DNA from: Prauserella salsuginis
GTDB lineage: Bacteria > Actinomycetota > Actinomycetes > Mycobacteriales > Pseudonocardiaceae
NCBI RefSeq assembly: GCF_024648885.1
Contig: NZ_JANBBF010000001.1
Coordinates: forward strand, 80,393-144,392
DNA: 64,000 bases
Direction: 5' to 3'
Position numbers and translations under genes: made by a program. This document shows positions 25,973 to 33,477 of this stretch, piece after piece. The notes below the pieces were generated by a model, which saw only the letters and a program-made list of their open reading frames with translations, searched no databases and was not told the DNA's origin. Each line of letters opens with the position of its first letter. Positions within the stretch are counted from its first letter, which is position 1.

Positions 25973-27024
25973 GCACGTACCGCGTCGCGTCGATCCCCGG
26001 CGACGGCATCGGGGTCGACGTCCAGCGTGAGGCATGCAAGGTCCTCGACACCGCCGCGCAGCGGTTCGGCTTCGGGCTGGAATGGACCGAGTTCGACTGG
26101 AGCTGCGAGCGCTACGCCGAGACCGGAGCGATGATGCCCGCCGACGGCATCGCGACGTTGCGGTCGTTCGACGCCGTACTGCTCGGTGCGATCGGGTTCC
26201 CCGGCGTGCCGGATCACGTCTCGCTGTGGGGGCTGCTGATCCCGGTGCGTAGGGCGTTCGAGCAGTACGTCAACCTGCGGCCGGTGCGCCTGCTGCCGGG
26301 GACCGCGTCCGCGCTCGCCGGCCGCGGCGCCGACGAGCTGGAGATGGTGATCGTCCGGGAGAACTCCGAGGGCGAGTACTCGGAGGTGGGCGGCAGGCAC
26401 AACGCGGGCCGCCCCGGCGAGTTCGTGCTGCAGGAGTCGGTGTTCACCCGGGTCGGCGTGGAACGCGTCGTCCGCTACGCCTTCGAGCTGGCGCGTACGC
26501 GGCAGCGCAGGGTGTGCTCGGCGACGAAATCGAACGGGATCATCCACACGATGCCGTTCTGGGACGAGATCTTCGCCGAGGTCGCTGCCGAGTACCCGGA
26601 CGTCGAGGCCGAGCAGATGCACATCGACGCGCTGGCCGCACGGATGGTGCAACGGCCGGACCTGCTCGACGTCGTGGTCGGGTCGAACCTGTTCGGCGAC
26701 ATCCTCAGCGATCTCGCAGCGGCGATCACCGGCGGGCTCGGCATGGCCCCGTCCGGCAACCTCAACCCCGAGGGCCAGTTCCCGTCGATGTTCGAGGCCG
26801 TGCACGGCAGCGCACCGGACATCGCGGGGCAGGGCATCGCGAACCCGGTGGCGCAGATCCTCGCCGCGGCGATGATGCTCGACCAGCTCGGCGAGAAGGC
26901 GGCGGGCGAGGCGGTCCGCGGTGCGGTGCAATCGGTGCTGGCGGCCTCCGAGGTACTCACCCCCGACCTCGGCGGCGGTGCGACGACCGCCGAGCTGGGT
27001 TCCGCCGTGGCGGAGTCGCTGTAG
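25969..27024 (+). CDS. Tartrate dehydrogenase/D-malate dehydrogenase (isopropylmalate dehydrogenase family)
   Basis: A 351-residue beta-hydroxyacid oxidative decarboxylase. It uses NAD+ and a divalent metal to decarboxylate D-malate, tartrate or related 2-hydroxy-dicarboxylates. The LWGLLIPVRRAFEQYVNLRP segment is that of the TtuC/DmlA branch rather than LeuB. Further motifs are VRENSEGEYSE (catalytic Tyr), CSATKSNGI (catalytic Lys) and VGSNLFGDILSDLAAAI (metal Asp). Coupled by GTGA overlap to the aldehyde dehydrogenase gene. The product could enter central metabolism as pyruvate. Confidence 0.87.
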   Translation: MSTYRVASIPGDGIGVDVQREACKVLDTAAQRFGFGLEWTEFDWSCERYAETGAMMPADGIATLRSFDAVLLGAIGFPGVPDHVSLWGLLIPVRRAFEQYVNLRPVRLLPGTASALAGRGADELEMVIVRENSEGEYSEVGGRHNAGRPGEFVLQESVFTRVGVERVVRYAFELARTRQRRVCSATKSNGIIHTMPFWDEIFAEVAAEYPDVEAEQMHIDALAARMVQRPDLLDVVVGSNLFGDILSDLAAAITGGLGMAPSGNLNPEGQFPSMFEAVHGSAPDIAGQGIANPVAQILAAAMMLDQLGEKAAGEAVRGAVQSVLAASEVLTPDLGGGATTAELGSAVAESL

Positions 27025-27060
27025 CGGGTACCGAGTCGCTGTAGCGGGTACCGAGTCGCG
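27013..27060 (+). repeat. 20-bp tandem duplication across a stop codon
   Basis: GAGTCGCTGTAGCGGGTACC is present twice (27013-27032, 27033-27052) with a partial third copy. The first copy contains the TAG stop of the dehydrogenase, so the duplication adds nothing to the protein. Confidence 0.85.
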
Positions 27061-27266
27061 ACGCGAAGCCGGACCCGCTCCGGGAGCGGTGGCGCGATGC
27101 GGCCGCGGCCGCCGGGATGCCGACGTCTGCACCGTCGGCGGCCCGGCGGCCGCTATGCTCGGTGAGGCGGTCCGTTCGGACCGTCTCGGCCGGGAATCAG
27201 GCGGTCAGGACCTGTTGTGATGTTCGACACGAGGCGAAAGGCCGGGTTGTCGCGGATGGTGTGGTC

Positions 27267-27878
27267 ATGCTCGATGCTCTGAAACGTTCGGTCCCTCCGT
27301 TCGTCTCCGCGGCCGTCCGCAACCCGAAGGCCGTCGGTGCCGCTGCGCCGAGTTCGCGCGCGCTCGCGGCGCGGATGGCCTCCGCCGTGCCCGACGGGGT
27401 CGACACTCCGACCGTGGTGGAGATCGGCGCGGGCACCGGTGCGTTCACCCGGGTGGCGAGCGAACGCGTGGCCGGTGGCGGCCGCTACATCGCCATCGAA
27501 CAGGACGAGCGGATGGCGGATCATCTCGAACGCACCATCCCGGGCGTCGAGGTCGTGAACGGTGACGCCGCCGAACTGGGGAAGATCCTCGCCGACCGCG
27601 GCGTGACCAGCGTCGACGCGGTGCTGTGCGGCCTGCCGTGGTCGCTGTTCACCGTGGAGTTGCAACGCCGGATCCTCGGTGAGATCTCCACGGCCATGGC
27701 GCCGCACGCGGTGTTCACGACGTTCGCCTACGTCCACGCCGCGCGGATTCCGGGGTCGAAGCGGTTCCGCAGCGAGGTCGAGGCCGTGTTCGAGGAGGTC
27801 GAGGTGCAGTCGCCGGTGTGGCGGAACCTGCCGCCCGCGATGACCTACCTGTGCCGCGGAGCTCGCGGCACCGACTGA
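27267..27878 (+). CDS. Class I SAM-dependent methyltransferase, phospholipid N-methyltransferase-like
   Basis: A 203-residue methyltransferase. The SAM motif is VVEIGAGTGAFTRVASERV, with the acidic YIAIEQDERMADHLE next strand and a catalytic-region CGLPWSLF. The N-terminal PKAVGAAAPSSRALAARM pattern resembles the Rhizobium-type PmtA phospholipid methyltransferases and rRNA adenine methyltransferase-like proteins. ATG 27267 is taken as the start; GTG 27261 is possible and neither has a good ribosome binding site. It is probably not part of the catabolic operon. It converges on the gntR gene with only 30 bases between stops. Confidence 0.78.
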   Translation: MLDALKRSVPPFVSAAVRNPKAVGAAAPSSRALAARMASAVPDGVDTPTVVEIGAGTGAFTRVASERVAGGGRYIAIEQDERMADHLERTIPGVEVVNGDAAELGKILADRGVTSVDAVLCGLPWSLFTVELQRRILGEISTAMAPHAVFTTFAYVHAARIPGSKRFRSEVEAVFEEVEVQSPVWRNLPPAMTYLCRGARGTD

Positions 27879-27908
27879 CCGGGCCGCAGCTCGCGGCGGT
27901 CTCCCGGT

Positions 27909-28604
27909 TCAGGCGTTGTCGGCCGCGTCGTCGCCGGAACCCGGCGCGAGGCGGCGCACGGCGTCGGCCATGTGCTCGTCGAGCAGCCGCAGCAGTTCCG
28001 GTTCGTCGCCTGCGCGCACGGCCGCGATGATCGCGTGGTGTTCGGCGATGCGCTCGTCGGTCTCGTAGTCGTCGGTGGGGTAGGTGCGCTGCAGCGCCGT
28101 CAGGCACATGCGGGTCTCGATCATCAGCGTGCGGGCCATCCGGCGCAGCCTGGGGCTGCCGGAGGCCTCGATGAGCGCCTCGTGGAACTGCAGGTCCGCT
28201 TCGGACAGTGCGGTCGGGTCGCCCTGGGCGTCCGCGTCGGCCATCCGTGCCACGGCCTCGTCCAGTACCGCGGCGATCGCGTCCCGGTCGGATGCGTGCA
28301 CGACGAGTGTCGCCGCCGCGCGTTCCACCGCCGAGCGCGCGGTGTAGATGTCTTGGATGTCGCTGGGTTCGAGGTCGATGACGAACAGGCCGCGGTGACG
28401 TTCGCTGCGCAGCAGGCCCTCGGACACGAGTCGCTGCATCGCCTCGCGCAGCGGTCCGCGGGAGACCTGGAACCGGGAGGCCAGATCCGCTTCGCCGAGC
28501 TGCGTTCCCGGGGCCAGCGTTCCCGCCATGATCGCCTCGCGCAGCCTGCGGGCGATGATCGCGGCCGTGGATTCCCGGTTGACGGGTTCGATGTCGGCGA
28601 TCAT
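27909..28604 (-). CDS. GntR-family regulator, FCD subfamily
   Basis: A 231-residue regulator. The N-terminal winged helix is AIIARRLREAIMAGTLAPGT...LASRFQVSRGPLREAMQRL (residues about 12-62). The C-terminal all-helical FCD domain carries metal-ligand-type residues in DLQFHEALIEAS, AEHHAIIAAV and LLDEHMADAV. FCD members respond to carboxylic acids. Its ATG overlaps the stop of the upstream Asp/Glu racemase-like gene as ATGA. The TTGT-NN-ACAA sites at 24324 and 29437 flank the cluster and fit this subfamily, so it is the likely local regulator. Confidence 0.88.
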   Translation of the reverse strand: MIADIEPVNRESTAAIIARRLREAIMAGTLAPGTQLGEADLASRFQVSRGPLREAMQRLVSEGLLRSERHRGLFVIDLEPSDIQDIYTARSAVERAAATLVVHASDRDAIAAVLDEAVARMADADAQGDPTALSEADLQFHEALIEASGSPRLRRMARTLMIETRMCLTALQRTYPTDDYETDERIAEHHAIIAAVRAGDEPELLRLLDEHMADAVRRLAPGSGDDAADNA

Positions 28605-29326
28605 CGGCGGCCCTCGGTGCGCAGCAGTGTGCCCAGCCCGTCGTAGGCGCGGGTGACGCCGGCGATGCGCAGGCCCTCCCACACGGTGACCTGGTTGGCG
28701 GTCAGCACGGGTTTGCCGAGTCGGCGCTCGATGTCGTCGACGAGCGAGAGGGTGCGCATCGCGGTGTCCGGCACCAGTACCGCATCGGCCTCCGGGTGAT
28801 CGTGGCTCACCGCCAGCTCGACGACCCGTTCCGGCGGCAGGTTCCCGACCTCGGCGGCGGTGTCGATCTCGGCGGCCGAGGCCGACACCACGTCGATCCC
28901 GCCGCGGCCGAGGAAATCGGCGAACAGTTTGGCCACGTCGTCCGGGTAGCTGGCCGCCACGGCGACGGTGCGCAGCCCGAGGGTCTGGGCGGCGTGGACG
29001 AACGCCAGCGACGTGCTCGACGCGGGCAGTCCGCCTGCGGCCTCCGACAGTCCGGCGACCTGCTCGGCGGCGCCGTCCCAGCCGTAGACGAAGCTGCCGC
29101 TGGTGCAGGCCCAGACGACGGCGTCGGGTGCGTGCTTCGCCAGCAGCGCGGCTCCACCGGACAGGCGCGCGGGTGAACCCAGGTCGAGCAGTTCGGGCAC
29201 CGCGTGCAGGTCGGTGCCGTAGATGTGCTCCACGGGAAGCGTGGTGCCGTCACCGAGTATCCGTTCGGCCAGCGGATAGTCGTCCTCCGCGGCGTGATCC
29301 GGGTAGATGAAACCGATCGTGGGCAC
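28601..29326 (-). CDS. Asp/Glu racemase-fold enzyme, maleate isomerase/arylmalonate decarboxylase-like
   Basis: A 241-residue protein of the Asp/Glu racemase superfamily. Cys74 is present in VVWACTSGSFVYG. The second catalytic cysteine of racemases and maleate isomerases is missing: the corresponding strand reads AVLVPDTAMRTLSL. Family members with one cysteine include arylmalonate decarboxylase, though there the retained cysteine is the other one. The reaction (isomerase, decarboxylase or racemase acting on a small dicarboxylate) is open. First gene of an operon with gntR. The operator at 29437-29448 lies in the divergent promoter region upstream. Confidence 0.75.
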   Translation of the reverse strand: MPTIGFIYPDHAAEDDYPLAERILGDGTTLPVEHIYGTDLHAVPELLDLGSPARLSGGAALLAKHAPDAVVWACTSGSFVYGWDGAAEQVAGLSEAAGGLPASSTSLAFVHAAQTLGLRTVAVAASYPDDVAKLFADFLGRGGIDVVSASAAEIDTAAEVGNLPPERVVELAVSHDHPEADAVLVPDTAMRTLSLVDDIERRLGKPVLTANQVTVWEGLRIAGVTRAYDGLGTLLRTEGRR

Positions 29327-29436
29327 GAGGCACCTCCTCGGCGTCCGTGGGGTCCACGGTGGACACGGCCGTCGGCCACTGCCCGAGTGACGGCGGCTGC
29401 CTGCGTGGCGGCGGTGGGATCCGAGGAGTGCCCCGG

Positions 29437-29469
29437 ATTGTTGACAATCTTACGACCCACTCCTAGCGT
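29437..29469 (+). promoter_or_regulatory. GntR operator overlapping a TTGACA-17-TAGCGT promoter
   Basis: ATTGTTGACAAT (29437-29448) contains the -35 hexamer TTGACA (29441-29446). After 17 bases comes TAGCGT (29464-29469). Transcription would start at about 29476-29477, exactly at the GTG of the next gene. The operator is the reverse complement of the one at 24324-24335. Confidence 0.7.
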
Positions 29470-29476
29470 GTCAACG

Positions 29477-30463
29477 GTGAATGCGGTGACCGAGACCGGC
29501 ACACCCGTGCTGGCCGTGCTGACAGGTGACGCCCCGCCCCCGGACATGACGGCCGTCGAGCAACAGGCCGAGGTCCGGTACACGGATGCCGCCGGGCTCG
29601 CCGACGCGCTGCGGGGAGCCGACGCGCTGTTCATGTACGACTTCCTGTCCACGGTGTTGCCGGCGGCGTGGCATGCCGCCGACCGGTTGCAGTGGCTGCA
29701 CATCGCCGCGGCCGGCGTCGACCCCGTGATGTTCCCGGAACTGCAGGAGAGCGACGTCGTGCTCACCAACGCGCGCGGCGTGTTCGACGACTCCATCGCC
29801 GAGTACGTGCTCGGCCAGGTGCTCTCGTTCGCCAAGGACATGCCGCGCTCGCTGCGCCTGCAGGACGCGCGCACCTGGCGGCATCGCGAGACCGAACGGA
29901 TCGGCGGCGCCTCGGCCGTCGTCGTCGGCACCGGTCCGATCGGCAGGGCGATCGCGCGGCTGCTGCGCGCGGCGGGACTGCGGGTGTCGGGTGCGGGCAG
30001 GCGCTCGCGTTCCGACGACCCGGACTTCGGCACCGTGCACTCGACGGAACGCCTCGCCGAGTGCGTGGCCGACACCGATTACGTCGTCGCGGTCGCACCG
30101 CTGACCGACCAGACGAAGAACATGTTCGACGAGGCCGCGTTCGCGGCGATGAAGCCCTCCGCGCGGTTCATCAACGTCGGCCGGGGCGAGCTGGTGGTCA
30201 CCGACGACCTGGTCGCCGCGCTGCGGTCGGGGGCGATCGCGGGCGCGGCACTCGACGTGTTCGACACCGAGCCGCTGCCCGCCGACCATCCGTTGTGGAC
30301 GATGGAGAACGTGCTGATCTCCCCGCACATGTCAGGTGATGTCGTGGGCTGGCGCCGCGAACTCGTCGGTGTCTTCACGGACAACTTCCGCCGTTGGCGC
30401 GCAGGCGAATCGCTGCGCAACGTCGTCGACAAGCAGCTGGGTTACGTGCCGTCCGGGAGCTGA
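29477..30463 (+). CDS. D-2-hydroxyacid dehydrogenase, NAD(P)-dependent
   Basis: A 328-residue enzyme that interconverts D-2-hydroxy acids and 2-oxo acids. Seen are the Rossmann motif VVVGTGPIGRAIARLLRAAG, the catalytic arginine strand FINVGRGELVVTDDLVAAL, the glutamate in ALDVFDTEPLPADHPLW and the histidine in SPHMSGDV. GTG 29477 coincides with the predicted transcription start, suggesting a leaderless mRNA. GTG 29468 and 29486 are alternatives. It is divergent from the racemase-like/gntR operon and appears directly controlled by the overlapping operator. Confidence 0.85.
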   Translation: MNAVTETGTPVLAVLTGDAPPPDMTAVEQQAEVRYTDAAGLADALRGADALFMYDFLSTVLPAAWHAADRLQWLHIAAAGVDPVMFPELQESDVVLTNARGVFDDSIAEYVLGQVLSFAKDMPRSLRLQDARTWRHRETERIGGASAVVVGTGPIGRAIARLLRAAGLRVSGAGRRSRSDDPDFGTVHSTERLAECVADTDYVVAVAPLTDQTKNMFDEAAFAAMKPSARFINVGRGELVVTDDLVAALRSGAIAGAALDVFDTEPLPADHPLWTMENVLISPHMSGDVVGWRRELVGVFTDNFRRWRAGESLRNVVDKQLGYVPSGS

Positions 30464-30487
30464 TCGCGCATGTGACGCGCGATCAGC
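30459..30487. terminator. Bidirectional hairpin spanning two convergent stop codons
   Basis: Perfect 11-bp stem (30459-30469 with 30477-30487) and 7-base loop. The left arm contains the stop of the dehydrogenase and the right arm the stop of the MFS gene. Confidence 0.65.
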
Positions 30488-31730
30488 TCTCCGGTAGCCG
30501 TTCGAGCGTGCGCACCTGCTTGCTGGTCAGCGTGACCAGGGTGACGACAGCCACCAGCACCGCCCCACCGACGAGCGTCGCGGGCCTGCCGAACTGCGCA
30601 GCCAGCGGCCCGGCGGCCATCTCGCCGACCGGCAATGCGATGAACGAGCCGAGCATGTCGTAGGAGTAGACCCGCGCGAGCCGGTCGGGCGGGATGTTCT
30701 CCTGCAGGGACACGTCCCAGGCGATGGTGAACTGCTCGACCGCCATGCCCGCAAGGAACATCACCGCCATGAGGGGCACGAGTTCGGGCAGGTGTGCCAG
30801 GAACACGAGCGGGACTGCCTCGGCGAGCGTCACCCCGACACCGATGCGCAGCGCGTGGCTGGGTCGCCATCGTGCGGCGAGGAATCCGCCCGCGAATGCC
30901 CCCGCGGTCTGCGCGGCAAGGACGAGGCCCCAGCCGCTGCGCCCGATGCCTTCGTCCGCGATCATCGGTCCCAGGACCACGAGGCCGCCGGAGACGACCG
31001 CGTTGACCACCATGAACTGCAGCACGACGAGCCACACCCAGCGGCGTGCCGTGAACTCGCGCCAGCCTTCGGCGAGCTCGCGCAGTGGGGAACTGCGTGA
31101 GCCGTCGCCTGCCGCCGGGGCGTGCACGCCGTGGTACGCGACCGCCGACAGCGCGAAGAGGGCCGCGTTCATCCCGAGTGTCCATCCGGGACCGCTGACT
31201 GCGACGAGGAGGCCACCGAGCGCCGCGCCGCCGATGCGCCCGGCGTTGGCCGCGGCACGGACGAGCGCGTTGGCCTGGGTGAGCAGCGACGACGGCACGG
31301 TTTGTGGGGTCAGTGCCGCCGCCGCGGGCAGCGAGATCGCGGCCACCGCTCCGTTGGCGACGCTCAGCGCGACCAGCAACGGCACGTTGGCGAATCCGCA
31401 AAGGACACTGGCCGCGATGGCCGCCTGGGTCAGCGCCGCCGCGGCGCCGGTTCCCTGGAGGATCACCGCCCGTGGGAACCGGTCTGCGAGGACACCGGCC
31501 AGCAGCAGGAACGCGACGTTGGCCAGCGACCGTGCCCCGACCACGAGGCCGAGCTGGATGGGTGAGCCGGTGAGATCCAGGACGGCGAAGGCCAGTGCGA
31601 CCGGAGCGAGCGCGTTGGCGAACTCGTCGAACGTGCGGCCGACGAACAGGTTGCGGAAGTCCGGCAGGCGGAGCGGAGCCGTCAGCCCCACGGGGTTCGG
31701 CGCGGGCTCGCGCGGCGGCGTCGCCGTCAT
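30483..31730 (-). CDS. MFS transporter (enterobactin exporter EntS/MdfA-like)
   Basis: A 415-residue protein with about 12 transmembrane helices. The N-terminal LPDFRNLFVGRTFDEFANAL and the loop motif GVLADRFPRAVILQ after helix 2 are typical of EntS-like exporters. ATG 31730 overlaps the stop of the upstream HTH gene as ATGA, so the pump is co-translated with its likely regulator. It converges with the D-2-hydroxyacid dehydrogenase gene. The substrate is unknown. Confidence 0.86.
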   Translation of the reverse strand: MTATPPREPAPNPVGLTAPLRLPDFRNLFVGRTFDEFANALAPVALAFAVLDLTGSPIQLGLVVGARSLANVAFLLLAGVLADRFPRAVILQGTGAAAALTQAAIAASVLCGFANVPLLVALSVANGAVAAISLPAAAALTPQTVPSSLLTQANALVRAAANAGRIGGAALGGLLVAVSGPGWTLGMNAALFALSAVAYHGVHAPAAGDGSRSSPLRELAEGWREFTARRWVWLVVLQFMVVNAVVSGGLVVLGPMIADEGIGRSGWGLVLAAQTAGAFAGGFLAARWRPSHALRIGVGVTLAEAVPLVFLAHLPELVPLMAVMFLAGMAVEQFTIAWDVSLQENIPPDRLARVYSYDMLGSFIALPVGEMAAGPLAAQFGRPATLVGGAVLVAVVTLVTLTSKQVRTLERLPES

Positions 31731-32242
31731 CGCTGTTCGAGCCGGAACAGCGCGACCGTGGCGCTGATCCGGTGAGTGCCGGGGGTACGGGGTGGCTTCG
31801 CACCGGCGTGCAGCAGCTCGCCGAGCTCGCCCGCCAGCGCGCGGGCACGTTGCCACACCCGCTCGTCGACCCACACCTCGGCGTCCGTGGTCGAGTACTT
31901 GGCCCCCTGCTTCCGCTGCGCGGACCTGCGTGTGAGCTCGTCGGCGAGTGCGCTGAGCAGGATGCGTTCCTCCTCGGGTTCCCGGTCGAGGAACGGGCCG
32001 GCGCTCGCCGGGTCGTGCCGGTAGCGCTTGGCGCGCCCGCCGCGGATCACTGCTTCCCCTGCGGGCTCCACGAGTCCGGCCGCGTGCAGGCGGCGCAGGT
32101 GGTAGCTGACGTTGGCCTGTTTCTCACCCAGCTCGCGGGCGGCTTCGGCCGAGCTCATCGCCGCTCCGGTCAGCAGTGAGAGCAGCCGCATGCGCAGCGG
32201 GTGGGCGAGTACGCGCAGGCGGTCGAGGCTGTCTTCGGTCAC
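31727..32242 (-). CDS. ArsR-like winged-helix regulator of the MFS pump
   Basis: A 171-residue protein with an N-terminal ArsR/HTH_20 winged helix: LRVLAHPLRMRLLSLLTGAA, then SSAEAARELGEKQANVSYHL as recognition region and a basic wing GGRAKRYRHDP. There is no cysteine metal site, so it is not a metal sensor. The GTG 32242 start lies about where a transcript from TTGACA (minus strand 32280-32275) with an 18-base spacer to GAGACT would begin. The dyad at 32273-32285 overlaps this -35 box and is the probable autoregulatory site. Confidence 0.83.
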   Translation of the reverse strand: MTEDSLDRLRVLAHPLRMRLLSLLTGAAMSSAEAARELGEKQANVSYHLRRLHAAGLVEPAGEAVIRGGRAKRYRHDPASAGPFLDREPEEERILLSALADELTRRSAQRKQGAKYSTTDAEVWVDERVWQRARALAGELGELLHAGAKPPRTPGTHRISATVALFRLEQR

Positions 32243-32272
32243 GGAGCGGCAGTCTCCGCGCGCGTCACGCCG

Positions 32273-32285
32273 ACTGTCAAACAGT
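32273..32285 (-). promoter_or_regulatory. Dyad ACTGTCAAACAGT over the -35 box
   Basis: 5-bp arms ACTGT/ACAGT with a CAA centre. On the minus strand it contains TTGACA, the -35 element of the ArsR-like gene. Confidence 0.5.
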
Positions 32286-32377
32286 TATTTTGGGGTCGTT
32301 CGCCGCACCCTATTCCCGTCGCCGAGGTGGAGGACCTCACGGTGCGGGCAGGGTCGACGCGGGGTACCCCTGGAGGC

Positions 32378-33352
32378 ATGCAGACGATCACATTGGGCAG
32401 GAGTGGCCTCGACGTCTCGCGCATCTGCTTCGGGACGTGGCAGATCGGCGGTGACTGGGGTTCGTTCGATTCGGACACGGCGATCGAGGCCATCCGGCAG
32501 GCGCGCGAACTGGGCGTGACGTTCTTCGACACGGCACAGGCGTACGGCTTCGGCGCGTCCGAGGAGCTGCTCGGCAAGGCGTTGCGGCCGGACCTTGACC
32601 GCGACCGCGACAGTGTCGTCATCGCGACGAAGGGCGGCATCGAACCGGGCAGCGACCGGCCGCGGAAGGCGACGCGGGAGTTCCTGCGCAGCGGCGTTGA
32701 GCAGAGCCTGCGCCACCTCGGTGTCGATCACATCGACCTCTACCAGGTGCACTGGCCCGACGATCGGACGCCGGCGGAGGAGACCGCGTCGGCGCTGCAG
32801 GAACTCGTCGACGAGGGCAAGATCCGCCACGCGGGAGTGTCCAATTACGACAGCGAGCAGCTCGCGGCGTTCGACCGGACGCGGCCCGTCGAGACGCTGC
32901 AGCCGCCGTATCACCTGCTGCGCAGGGACATCGAGGCCGATCCGCTGCCGTACGCGCGGTCTCACGACATCGGCGTGCTGGTCTACAGCGCACTCGGCAG
33001 TGGCCTGCTGACCGGCGCGCTGACGGCCGACGCCACGTTCGAGACGTCGGACTGGCGGTCGCAGTCCTCGGCGTTCCAGGGCGAGAACCTCAAGCGGAAC
33101 CTGGCTGTGGTCGAGGAGCTGAAGGAGTTCGCGGCCAGCAAGAACGCGAGCGTCAGCCAGCTCGCCATCGCGTGGACGCTCGCGCAGCCGGGCGTGCACG
33201 TGGCGATCGTCGGTGCGCGCAGGGCACGCAACATTGCCGACAGCGTCGGCGCGGCCGACCTCGAGCTGACCGCGGGCGACCTGGCGGAGATCGAGCGCAT
33301 CACCGCGGCGGGCGTCCCCGTGACGGGTGCCAGCCCCGAAGGCATCGCCTGA
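32378..33352 (+). CDS. Aldo/keto reductase
   Basis: A 324-residue NADPH-dependent (alpha/beta)8-barrel reductase. The catalytic tetrad is visible: Asp and Tyr in FFDTAQAYGFG, Lys in VVIATKGG and His in LYQVHWPD. The C-terminal IVGARRARNIADSV segment binds NADP. ATG 32378 gives the standard MQTITLGRSGLDVSRICFG start, but the only GGAGG lies 1 base upstream, so initiation may be unusual. A strong terminator follows. The physiological aldehyde or ketone is unknown. Confidence 0.88.
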   Translation: MQTITLGRSGLDVSRICFGTWQIGGDWGSFDSDTAIEAIRQARELGVTFFDTAQAYGFGASEELLGKALRPDLDRDRDSVVIATKGGIEPGSDRPRKATREFLRSGVEQSLRHLGVDHIDLYQVHWPDDRTPAEETASALQELVDEGKIRHAGVSNYDSEQLAAFDRTRPVETLQPPYHLLRRDIEADPLPYARSHDIGVLVYSALGSGLLTGALTADATFETSDWRSQSSAFQGENLKRNLAVVEELKEFAASKNASVSQLAIAWTLAQPGVHVAIVGARRARNIADSVGAADLELTAGDLAEIERITAAGVPVTGASPEGIA

Positions 33353-33371
33353 CGCCACCGGCGGTGCATGC

Positions 33372-33425
33372 CCCCAAGGGCACTTTGGTTGCACTCAATG
33401 CAACCAAAGTGCCCTTGGGGCTTTT
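33372..33425 (+). terminator. Perfect 22-bp-stem terminator
   Basis: Arms 33372-33393 and 33399-33420 are perfect complements around a 5-base loop (CTCAA), followed by C and TTTT at 33422-33425. It lies 19 bases after the aldo/keto reductase stop and faces the convergent acyltransferase gene. Confidence 0.85.
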
Positions 33426-33477
33426 GCAGGCCGAGGCGTCGGGGCGTCCAGCTACCGCGGGTGGCCGGGCGTTGGCG

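Noticed and set aside
27013..27060. Programmed readthrough past the TAG stop of the tartrate/D-malate dehydrogenase
   Set aside because: The duplicated 20-bp unit carries no extended coding similarity after the stop. A simple slippage duplication explains it.
33372..33425. Possible miniature transposable element
   Set aside because: Only a single hairpin with a T-run is seen, with no target-site duplication or internal sequence. A terminator is the simpler call.
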